Source of the DNA: an uncultured Eubacteriales bacterium
GTDB taxonomy: Bacteria; Bacillota; Clostridia; Oscillospirales; CAG-272
Assembly (NCBI GenBank): GCA_958414825.1
Contig: CATYXQ010000061.1
Coordinates: 1-10,247, forward strand
Direction: 5' to 3'
Length of the DNA stretch: 10,247 nucleotides
Shown here: positions 1 through 5,677 of the stretch, piece by piece
Layout: every line of letters starts with the position of its first letter
Numbering within the stretch: position 1 is the stretch's first letter
Notes under the pieces: model-generated
Seen by the model: only the letters and a program-made list of their open reading frames with translations
Databases searched by the model: none
Told to the model about the DNA's origin: nothing
Program-made: the position numbers and the translations under genes

Positions 1-209
1 TTATTAAAACACTGTAACCTCTGTTGAGAGGTCATAATTTACTGATATTCAAATTAGGATTTGTGTTGATTTCATATGTTTACCTATTCATCATAATTTT
101 ATTTTCATAATTTGTAAAATTCAATAGAAGCGGAGAGAAGCAGAATTAATTGAAAACGCATGTTTGGTTGATTGCCTATTTAAATCTTTTTTGGAATATT
201 TGCCATGAT
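1..209. other. AT-rich non-coding stretch at the left edge
   Basis: No credible coding frame is seen. The stretch is AT-rich and contains the short word TCATAATTT about three times, which is expected in such composition. A small perfect hairpin (6-bp stem, 4-nt loop) lies at 17-32, but neither strand has a proper T-tract after it. It follows the stop codon of the minus-strand exporter gene, yet no clear intrinsic terminator for that gene is visible. Confidence 0.5.
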
Positions 210-986
210 TTAAAATACGTATTCGGCCGACAGAATTGTAATGCCGATGAGTACGAGAATAATGCCGACCGCCCGGTTTAGGGTGGCGGGTTTCGCTTTA
301 TTGGCCAGAATTGCACCGATTTTTGCAAAAATCAGCGTAAAGACAATGCAGAGAATCAACGGCCAAAGAATGTCCCTCGTCGGCGTTTGGATGGCAAAGT
401 GAGAAATTGATCCGGTGAGCGCGGTGAAGCTCATGATAAATACGCTGGTGCCGACGGCTGTTTTCAGTTCATATCCCAGCACCGAAGTCAGGACAAGCAG
501 CAGCATCATACCGCCGCCCGCGCCGACAAATCCGCACACAAACCCGATTCCTGTGCCCCATACAACCGATTGCAGAGCGCGGCGCTTTGCGGAAACGGCA
601 CTCATGGTTTCTTTGGTGGTCATAACAGGCTTTATAATGAATTTGACGCCAAGGAGAAGCGTCATGAAAGTAGAAAAACCGCCCATGGCCGCGGAGGGAA
701 GCAGACTGGCAATGTAACTTCCGACAAGCGTAAAGCAGAGTACGGTCAGCATCATGATGAGACCGTTGCGCACATCCAGGTTTTTGTTTTTTCCGTAGGT
801 GAATGCACTGACCGCGCTGGCGGGGACATCCGACGCTAAGGCGATTCCGACAGCCAGATAGGGGTCAATGTCTAAAAAGGTAATCAACATCGGTGAAATG
901 ACTGCTGCGGCGCTGAGCCCGGCAAAACCGGTTCCGAGTCCCGCGCCGATTCCGGCAATCAGACAGACAAGAATGGTTGGAAACAT
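210..986 (-). CDS. TauE/SafE (TSUP) family membrane exporter
   Basis: A 258-residue, almost wholly hydrophobic protein with about eight predicted membrane segments. It shows the two-fold internal repeat of the TSUP family (sulfite exporter TauE/SafE): a glycine-rich first helix, AGIGAGLGTGFAGLSAA (about residues 11-27), and its counterpart GFVCGFVGAGGGMMLL (about 147-162) at the start of the second half. Length is normal for the family. Members move sulfur-containing or small organic anions such as sulfite, sulfoacetate or thiosulfate; the substrate cannot be read from sequence. The ATG at 986 is preceded by GGAG about 8 nt upstream. The upstream ydcF-like gene stops only 14 nt away, so the two are probably co-transcribed. 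No sulfur-metabolism gene lies nearby to suggest a substrate. Confidence 0.88.
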   Translation of the reverse strand: MFPTILVCLIAGIGAGLGTGFAGLSAAAVISPMLITFLDIDPYLAVGIALASDVPASAVSAFTYGKNKNLDVRNGLIMMLTVLCFTLVGSYIASLLPSAAMGGFSTFMTLLLGVKFIIKPVMTTKETMSAVSAKRRALQSVVWGTGIGFVCGFVGAGGGMMLLLVLTSVLGYELKTAVGTSVFIMSFTALTGSISHFAIQTPTRDILWPLILCIVFTLIFAKIGAILANKAKPATLNRAVGIILVLIGITILSAEYVF

Positions 987-1000
987 ATAATTTACTCCGT

Positions 1001-1777
1001 TCAGAAAATATTGCCGCGCAGCGTATCCGATACAAGTCCTGCAAATTCTCGCACCATGTAATGCGGCAACAGTGAATTTTTGTGCGGGGCGGCAATACCG
1101 GATACGGGCATACCGAATATCTTTTCGGCAATTTTAACAGCGCGGAAAATATGAAAGTTACTCGTGACAATGCCGATTGTGCGCCCCTTTTCGATCAGTT
1201 CAAAACTATAGCGCAGGTTTTCGTTGGTACTCGTGGACTTCGCTTCCTGAATCAGGCGGTCGGGTTCGATTCCGCGCTCAGTCAAAACCCGGTACATGCA
1301 TTCAGCTTCGCTGATTGCTTCACCAGGTCCCTGTCCGCCTGACAGTATCGCTATGGTGTGCGGATTCTTTGTAAGATAATCGTAAGCTGCATCTATTCGC
1401 CAGTGCAGGGTACTGCTCGGCGTGGTGCCGCGTACTGCGGCGCCGAGTATGATGATATAGTCCAGTCCCTCTGTTCCGTCACTGAACATATACGAGAGGA
1501 TACAAATTTCAGATACCAGAAACAGAAGGGCGACAAGCAGGACAAGCACGAGAAAAATCCGGAACAGCGTTTTCGGAATCGGAAGCCGTCCATAGTGAAA
1601 GGTCAGCGCGGAAAAAGTGATGCAAGCTGCACCGCCGACCGCCCAGATCCAGATAAAAGACAGCGCAAAGCCGCCGAACAGAACTGAGCTTATATAATAG
1701 CCGAGAAATAATACGCCAAGGCTAAGCCAAATCCAGGCTTTGATATGTGCGGATTTTGAAAGTGTTTTTTTATTCAT
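1001..1777 (-). CDS. YdcF/SanA/ElyC family protein (DUF218) with N-terminal membrane anchor
   Basis: A 258-residue protein. The first ~100 residues form about three membrane helices (roughly 14-34, 38-60, 70-97). A DUF218 domain follows from about 105 to 250. Family signatures seen are DYIIILGAAV (106-115), SGGQG (146-150), the acidic SEAECM stretch (156-161), STSTNENL (181-188) and TSNFHIFRA (205-213). This family includes E. coli SanA, ElyC and YdcF, linked to envelope integrity and, for YdcF, nucleotide-cofactor binding; the biochemical role of most members is unknown. The topology suggests the DUF218 domain is held at the outer face of the membrane, which is inference. The start at 1777 has only a weak purine-rich ribosome site (AAGAAAG). 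The gene follows the GME-like gene by 22 nt and precedes the TSUP exporter by 14 nt. Confidence 0.88.
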   Translation of the reverse strand: MNKKTLSKSAHIKAWIWLSLGVLFLGYYISSVLFGGFALSFIWIWAVGGAACITFSALTFHYGRLPIPKTLFRIFLVLVLLVALLFLVSEICILSYMFSDGTEGLDYIIILGAAVRGTTPSSTLHWRIDAAYDYLTKNPHTIAILSGGQGPGEAISEAECMYRVLTERGIEPDRLIQEAKSTSTNENLRYSFELIEKGRTIGIVTSNFHIFRAVKIAEKIFGMPVSGIAAPHKNSLLPHYMVREFAGLVSDTLRGNIF

Positions 1778-1799
1778 TCGTTTTCTTTCTTAATGTCTA

Positions 1800-2489
1800 T
1801 TACAGGTTGACTGCACTGCCGCAGTCCCAAAGCGGCGCTTTTGAAAGAGATACCGCGCAAAGGCCGTAGGCGTCCAGCGCGGCGTTGATTTTGCTTTTGT
1901 CCGGGTGGGCGTCAAGATTCCCGAAAAACAGGACGCAGTTTTTCAGCACAGCGGATGCGCCGCCGATAAAGCCGCAGGCATAGGGCGGCAGAGCAATATG
2001 TCCGGGTGTAATCTGCAAAACCGTACCGTAGGGAGCGGCAGCGCGGCAGAGTCCAGCATCGGCCGAAATCAGAAGTTCGTTTTTGACGGTCAGCGCCGCG
2101 CATTTCGCGTAGCCTTGGCGGACGTTGTGAATCTGATATCCATGTGTTTTTGCATGGCGCAGGATGGTTTTTGAAAAGCTGTCCGTTTTGCAGAACAGAT
2201 GCTTTCCAAGCGTAAAGCCGCCAAACAGCGTCTCACTCGGATAACCGCTTTGAAGCTGTTCGGGCACGGCGACGAGTTTTTTGTTGTTTCGGTCAAACAG
2301 TGCGGAAATTTCCCTGAAATACGTTTCGGTTGTAAAATAAGTATCTCCGAGACAAAATATAGAAATGTCGGGATGTGCGGACAGCGGAGATGAGAGCGCT
2401 GTATTTTCAGGCAGTATTGTATATGGAATGCCGAGTTCCCGTAAAGTATTTTGGCATTTGGTCGGGAATTCTGCGCCAAGAAGCAACAT
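1800..2489 (-). CDS. Hypothetical protein, probable DUF6873 / GME-fold family
   Basis: A 229-residue soluble protein without signal peptide or membrane segment. The frame is open upstream to 2633, but that part overlaps rpmB. The ATG at 2489 has a strong GGAGGTG site 5 nt upstream, so I use it. Visible motifs are an N-terminal MLLLGAEF strand, DISIFCLGDTYF (41-52), NVRQGYAKCAALTVKNELL (122-140), LISADAGL (140-147), GFIGGASAV (173-181), FFGNLDAHPD (188-197) and a terminal WDCGSAVNL (221-229). The alternating strand pattern resembles the guanidine-modifying-enzyme (amidinotransferase) fold and matches what I recall of DUF6873 from Clostridia. No enzymatic activity is established for that family, and the assignment is from memory. 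The rpmB terminator sits directly upstream, so the gene probably depends on readthrough. It is followed by the ydcF-like gene after 22 nt. Confidence 0.6.
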   Translation of the reverse strand: MLLLGAEFPTKCQNTLRELGIPYTILPENTALSSPLSAHPDISIFCLGDTYFTTETYFREISALFDRNNKKLVAVPEQLQSGYPSETLFGGFTLGKHLFCKTDSFSKTILRHAKTHGYQIHNVRQGYAKCAALTVKNELLISADAGLCRAAAPYGTVLQITPGHIALPPYACGFIGGASAVLKNCVLFFGNLDAHPDKSKINAALDAYGLCAVSLSKAPLWDCGSAVNL

Positions 2490-2494
2490 AAACA

Positions 2495-2501
2495 CACCTC
2501 C
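2495..2501 (-). promoter_or_regulatory. Ribosome binding site of the GME-like gene
   Basis: GGAGGTG on the minus strand, 5 nt before the ATG at 2489. It decides the start in favour of 2489 over the longer frame that would run into rpmB. It is preceded by CCCCC (2502-2506) and then directly by the T-tract of the rpmB terminator. Confidence 0.85.
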
Positions 2502-2506
2502 GGGGG

Positions 2507-2537
2507 AAAAAACAAGGCAGACCCCCAGGTCTGCCTT
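2507..2537 (-). terminator. Intrinsic terminator of rpmB
   Basis: On the minus strand AAGGCAGACC (2537 to 2528) pairs perfectly over 10 bp with GGTCTGCCTT (2523 to 2514) around a TGGG loop. It is followed by G and six T (2512 to 2507). It begins 19 nt after the rpmB stop codon. This is a textbook Rho-independent terminator, but it ends only 5 nt before the ribosome site of the next gene, so it is more likely a partial terminator or attenuator than the end of the operon. Confidence 0.9.
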
Positions 2538-2556
2538 CCTTTGTAAGTCTGTCTTC

Positions 2557-2745
2557 TTATATAGCGCGTTCGACCTTACCCGAACGGAGACAACGGGAAC
2601 ATACATAAACCGTTTTCGGTGTTCCGTTAACAACAGCTTTTACTTTGCGGATGTTGGGTTTCCAAGTCCGGTTTGTTTTGCGGTTTGAGTGCGAAACATT
2701 GTGACCGAACACGACGTCCTTGCTGCATACGCTGCACTTTGCCAT
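2557..2745 (-). CDS. rpmB: 50S ribosomal protein L28
   Basis: A 62-residue basic protein of the usual L28 length, a structural component of the large ribosomal subunit. It starts MAKCSVCSKDVVFGHNVSH, with the typical SNRKTNRTWKPNIRKV core (29-44) and VYVCSRCLRSGKV (about 46-58). The CxxC pairs at C4/C7 and C49/C52 form a zinc-ribbon type site, the zinc-binding (C+) version of the protein. The ATG at 2745 has AGGAGGT nine nt upstream; a possible GTG further up at 2772 has no site and would add nine non-family residues. The gene has its own promoter and an intrinsic terminator. The C+ form is the one that zinc-limited bacteria often replace with a cysteine-free paralogue; no second copy is in view. 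Confidence 0.97.
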   Translation of the reverse strand: MAKCSVCSKDVVFGHNVSHSNRKTNRTWKPNIRKVKAVVNGTPKTVYVCSRCLRSGKVERAI

Positions 2746-2754
2746 GTAAATTGC

Positions 2755-2761
2755 ACCTCCT
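2755..2761 (-). promoter_or_regulatory. Ribosome binding site of rpmB
   Basis: AGGAGGT on the minus strand, 9 nt before the ATG at 2745. This full-consensus site fixes the L28 start and excludes the upstream in-frame GTG at 2772. Confidence 0.9.
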
Positions 2762-2813
2762 AAACTCAGCACTTCTATTTATTCATTCCTAAAATCTTAA
2801 CACAGCGACTAAT

Positions 2814-2842
2814 ATTATAGCACAGAAATTTCTAAAAAGCAA
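2814..2842 (-). promoter_or_regulatory. Sigma-A promoter of rpmB
   Basis: On the minus strand there is TTGCTT (2842 to 2837), a 17-nt spacer and TATAAT (2819 to 2814). A TG one base upstream of the -10 (TGCTATAAT) makes it an extended -10 element. The perfect -10, ideal spacing and extension predict a strong housekeeping promoter. Transcription should start near 2807, giving a leader of about 60 nt in which I see no clear protein-binding or riboswitch structure. Confidence 0.88.
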
Positions 2843-2871
2843 TAGAAAAATACAATTTTTTAAAAATTCCC

Positions 2872-3558
2872 TTACACTGCTTTCCTTTTGAGAATCAACG
2901 TCCGAATAACCGGTTCAATATGGCGCCAAAATGTATCGGCGATTTCCTGCATACCGAGGTCGTTTGGATGATTGAACTGTCCGTGCGTTTCCTCGCGGGT
3001 GACAATATCCCCGAGGCGCATAAAGGTATCTCCGTATTTTTCTGCCACGGCCAGTTTTTCTGCGTCCAGATTGGGACGGATATAAAAACCTTCTGAATGG
3101 AAGACAGCAGCATGATTGTCCGCGTTTAGAAAGTTTCGCATTTCCTCGTAGGCTCGGCCGAAAGTTTTCGGCGGTTTCGGCTCGGTATCATAGCTTTTCG
3201 GCACATTGGCGCCGAAAAACAGAATCAGCAGATCCGCATTAAACTCAGCCGCCTCCCGGTAATTTTGCTCGGGGGAAGCAGTGTATAGATTGGCTTCATA
3301 GCCGCCCACCTGCGCAATGCAGTATGCGGCGTTTTCGTCATATGTTCGTATTTTTTGCATCAACAGGTGGACATAATCTTTTTCCGGTGCTGAGGCGGCC
3401 ATACCGCAGTCGTTGTTCCATCCGATTTGCGGCTTTTTGGAGTGCTTGGTTATCGAGTTTCCGGCAAACAAAATCCGAATGCCGCTGTTTTCATGCGGAA
3501 ATACAAGCTGCTTGACCTGATTTGTCGCGGGAACGATGTTTTTTTGCAAATCTCTCAT
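2872..3558 (-). CDS. SGNH/GDSL-family hydrolase (probable esterase)
   Basis: A 228-residue protein with no signal peptide, so probably cytoplasmic. Block I is LFAGNSITKH, with nucleophile Ser35 in GNS in place of GDS. It is followed by IGWNNDCGMAAS (45-56), a stretch typical of SGNH esterases that act on sugar esters. Block II is probably VGGYEAN (84-90), block III is FFGAN (114-118), and block V is FNHPNDLGM (195-203) with His197 as the likely catalytic base. The Asp usually three residues before this His is Gln194 here. The frame is open further upstream into mtaB, but the ATG at 3558 has GAGGAAG five nt upstream and gives the expected family length. It starts 19 nt after the mtaB stop, implying co-transcription. 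Substrate is unknown; carbohydrate O-acetyl esters are a guess from family resemblance. Confidence 0.82.
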   Translation of the reverse strand: MRDLQKNIVPATNQVKQLVFPHENSGIRILFAGNSITKHSKKPQIGWNNDCGMAASAPEKDYVHLLMQKIRTYDENAAYCIAQVGGYEANLYTASPEQNYREAAEFNADLLILFFGANVPKSYDTEPKPPKTFGRAYEEMRNFLNADNHAAVFHSEGFYIRPNLDAEKLAVAEKYGDTFMRLGDIVTREETHGQFNHPNDLGMQEIADTFWRHIEPVIRTLILKRKAV

Positions 3559-3563
3559 AGAAT

Positions 3564-3570
3564 CTTCCTC
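3564..3570 (-). promoter_or_regulatory. Ribosome binding site of the SGNH hydrolase gene
   Basis: GAGGAAG on the minus strand, 5 nt before the ATG at 3558. It selects this start over the longer open frame that would overlap the last ~170 nt of mtaB. Confidence 0.75.
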
Positions 3571-3577
3571 ATTTTTA

Positions 3578-4894
3578 TTAAAATTTTCTCGTTTCGGGTA
3601 TATGCAGTTCTCCGATAAGATAACCGTTTCCGCATTCGATAACGCGCACCGGCAGAAGCTTGCCGTGCAGATTTTCCGCTGTGCGTACACGGACCTCGAT
3701 AAAGGAAGCCGTGTGACCGGCCCAAAGCCCGTCGATGATTTGCTCAAACAGAACGTCCTGCAGGGGATGACGCTCGGCCTGCGCGCAAAGACAGGCTTGC
3801 GTGTTCGCGGCGCAGCATGCGATCAAGCGCTCGGAACGAGCGTGCTTGACGGATTCAGGAACTTGATTTGGAAAATCGGCCGCAGGAGTGCCGGCTCGCT
3901 TTGAGTATTTGAAGATATGTGCGGATAAAAGGCGAGCTTCTTTTGCGAAAGTCAGCGTTTGCTCAAAATCTTCTTCGGTTTCACCGGGAAAGCCGACAAT
4001 AAAATCAGCGGTTAGCTGCGCGTCCGGGAGGGCGGCGCGGATCATTTGAATGGTTTGCATGGCCGTCTTTGCATTGTATTTGCGCCGCATAGCGGCGAGT
4101 GTTTTGGAGCATCCGCTTTGCAGAGACAGATGAAAATGCGGCGCAAGTTTTTTTAAGTTTGAAATTTGCCGGATAAAATCGGGGCGAAAGAGCGTGGGTT
4201 CAAGAGAACCGAGTCGGATGCGGGCAAGCCCGTCTATGTTGTCGGCGGCTGCGAGCAAGTCGCCGAGTTGTTCGCCGGTATCCGCGCCGAAAGATGCGGT
4301 TTCAATCCCGGTCAAAACAACTTCGCGCACACCGCTTTTGGCAAGTCCGCAGATTTCGTCCAGCGCCTCTGAGATTTTTTTGGAGCGTACAGAGCCGCGC
4401 GCTTTGGGAATGATACAGTAAGCGCAACGGTTTTCACAGCCGTCTTCGATTTTGACATAGGCGCGTGTGCGCGGCGCGTGTTCAATGCGCATGGATTCAA
4501 ACGGCGCGCCTGCAAGGGGACGCACATTGATTTTCGGGAGCGCTTTCCCATTCAGCAATTCGCGCGCGCGTTCAATAATGTGAATTTTATCGAGCGTACC
4601 GCTGATATAGTCTACGTCTTTCAGCGCTGCCAGTTGTTCAGGAGCTGTCTGCGCGTAACAGCCGCAGACTAAAATTTTGGCATTCGGCGCGCGGCTGGCA
4701 AGACGCCGGATCAACTGTCGGCATTTTCGGTCGCTCTCCGCAGTAACCGTACAGGAGTTGACGATGCAGATATCGCATTCTCTATCGCATGCCGCGGCGG
4801 AAAAACCGCAGCGAAGCGCCTCTTCCAATATGGCTTCGCTTTCGTATTGGCTGACCTTACAGCCGAGTGTGTAAACACCGATTTTATACGGCAT
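3578..4894 (-). CDS. mtaB: tRNA t6A37 C2-methylthiotransferase (MtaB)
   Basis: A 438-residue radical-SAM methylthiotransferase that converts t6A to ms2t6A at position 37 of ANN-decoding tRNAs. The UPF0004 domain occupies about residues 3-125, with the auxiliary Fe-S cluster cysteines at C12 (LGCKVSQYES), C48 (NSCTV) and C79 (CGCY). The radical-SAM domain (about 140-370) has the CENRCAYC motif (C153, C157, C160), then SLQSGC and TADFIVGFPGE. The last ~60 residues are a TRAM-like RNA-binding domain. LGCKVSQYE (MtaB usually LGCKVNQYE) and the lack of MiaB-type features favour MtaB over MiaB or RimO. The frame is open to 5566, but that part lies antisense to upp. The ATG at 4894 has GGGAGGTGAT upstream and its own promoter just before it. 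The SGNH hydrolase gene follows after 19 nt. Confidence 0.95.
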   Translation of the reverse strand: MPYKIGVYTLGCKVSQYESEAILEEALRCGFSAAACDRECDICIVNSCTVTAESDRKCRQLIRRLASRAPNAKILVCGCYAQTAPEQLAALKDVDYISGTLDKIHIIERARELLNGKALPKINVRPLAGAPFESMRIEHAPRTRAYVKIEDGCENRCAYCIIPKARGSVRSKKISEALDEICGLAKSGVREVVLTGIETASFGADTGEQLGDLLAAADNIDGLARIRLGSLEPTLFRPDFIRQISNLKKLAPHFHLSLQSGCSKTLAAMRRKYNAKTAMQTIQMIRAALPDAQLTADFIVGFPGETEEDFEQTLTFAKEARLLSAHIFKYSKRAGTPAADFPNQVPESVKHARSERLIACCAANTQACLCAQAERHPLQDVLFEQIIDGLWAGHTASFIEVRVRTAENLHGKLLPVRVIECGNGYLIGELHIPETRKF

Positions 4895-4900
4895 GTGCAA

Positions 4901-4910
4901 ATCACCTCCC
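4901..4910 (-). promoter_or_regulatory. Ribosome binding site of mtaB
   Basis: GGGAGGTGAT on the minus strand, 6 nt before the ATG at 4894. It is complementary to nearly the whole anti-Shine-Dalgarno sequence and fixes the mtaB start. Confidence 0.88.
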
Positions 4911-4924
4911 GAAAAGACTTTTTC

Positions 4925-4953
4925 ATTGTAGCATAAAATCCGGCTCAAGTAAA
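4925..4953 (-). promoter_or_regulatory. Promoter of mtaB-SGNH hydrolase unit
   Basis: On the minus strand there is TTTACT (4953 to 4948, four of six consensus bases), a 17-nt spacer and TACAAT (4930 to 4925), with an extended TGC immediately before the -10. Predicted transcription start is near 4918, leaving a leader of only about 24 nt before the mtaB ATG. Confidence 0.7.
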
Positions 4954-4971
4954 CAAAATTCGGAAAACAAC

Positions 4972-5000
4972 TTGCAATGAAAGGGGGAATATTGTATAAT
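4972..5000 (+). promoter_or_regulatory. Promoter of the upp operon
   Basis: TTGCAA (4972-4977), a 17-nt spacer and a perfect TATAAT (4995-5000). Predicted start is near 5007, giving a leader of roughly 38 nt. I see no PyrR-type attenuator or guanine/uracil riboswitch in so short a leader. The -35 lies 18 bp from the divergent mtaB -35. Confidence 0.88.
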
Positions 5001-5044
5001 ACACAGAAGAGTTTTAAGTTGCCGATAGGCGGATTGGAGAAAAA

Positions 5045-5674
5045 ATGAGCAAACTGCATGTATTTGATCATCCTCTGATTACACATAAGCTGTCGATTAT
5101 GAGGCAGACAAGCACGGGATCCAAGGATTTTCGTGAGCTTCTTGAGGAAATCGCGATGCTGATGGGCTATGAGATCACGCGTGATTTGCCGATGGAGGAG
5201 TATACGATCGAGACGCCGCTTGAGACCATGACGGCAAAGAAGATTTCCGGTAAAAAGCTGGCGATTGTTCCGATTTTGCGTGCGGGTCTCGGCATGGTAG
5301 ACGGTCTTTTGACGCTTGTTCCGGTAGCGAAAGTCGGACATATCGGATTGTATCGCGATCCGGATACCCATACGCCGGTCGAATATTATTGTAAGCTTCC
5401 CGAAGATATTCAGAACCGTATTGTGATTGTGGTGGATCCGATGCTTGCTACCGGAGGCAGTGCGGTTGATGCGATTCAAATGTTGAAAGCGCGCGGTGTG
5501 ACCAACATTCGTTTTATGTGTCTTGTCGCTGTGCCGGAGGGCGTGGCGGCGCTCCAGGCTGCGCACCCGGACGTGGATATTTTCACTGCGGCGCTTGACC
5601 GGCAGTTAAACGAGCATAAATATATTTTGCCTGGACTGGGCGACGCGGGCGACCGTATTTTCGGGACGAAATAA
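5045..5674 (+). CDS. upp: Uracil phosphoribosyltransferase
   Basis: A 209-residue cytoplasmic enzyme of standard length that makes UMP and pyrophosphate from uracil and PRPP in pyrimidine salvage. Seen in order: FDHPLITHKLSIMRQ at the N-terminus (7-21), PILRAGLGMVDG (76-87), the PRPP-binding loop VVDPMLATGGSA (129-140), and the C-terminal uracil-binding stretch YILPGLGDAGDRIFGTK (193-209). All are canonical for bacterial UPRT. The ATG at 5045 has GGAG about 6 nt upstream and a strong promoter. It heads a plus-strand operon; the pseudouridine synthase begins 3 nt after its stop codon. No uracil permease is adjacent. Confidence 0.98.
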   Translation: MSKLHVFDHPLITHKLSIMRQTSTGSKDFRELLEEIAMLMGYEITRDLPMEEYTIETPLETMTAKKISGKKLAIVPILRAGLGMVDGLLTLVPVAKVGHIGLYRDPDTHTPVEYYCKLPEDIQNRIVIVVDPMLATGGSAVDAIQMLKARGVTNIRFMCLVAVPEGVAALQAAHPDVDIFTAALDRQLNEHKYILPGLGDAGDRIFGTK

Positions 5675-5677
5675 GCG

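Noticed and set aside
17..32. Small hairpin near the left edge
   Set aside because: The stem is only 6 bp and no T-tract follows on either strand, so it is not supported as a terminator; such stems occur by chance.
2490..2633. Longer N-terminus for the GME-like protein
   Set aside because: It would overlap the end of rpmB and run through its terminator; the internal ATG at 2489 has a near-perfect ribosome site.
2850..2871. AT palindrome AATTTTTAAAAAATT after the SGNH hydrolase stop
   Set aside because: It has no G-C pairs in the stem, so it would not form a stable terminator; it is more likely upstream AT-rich DNA of the rpmB promoter.
5001..5044. Possible attenuator or riboswitch in the upp leader
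   Set aside because: The leader is under 50 nt and holds only a 3-bp GCC/GGC stem, with no PyrR-binding loop or terminator/antiterminator pair.
4895..5566. Upstream extension of the mtaB reading frame, and other minus-strand frames opposite upp
   Set aside because: It is the antisense shadow of upp, a clear gene. The extension has no MtaB-like sequence, and the strong ribosome site and promoter place the mtaB start at 4894.
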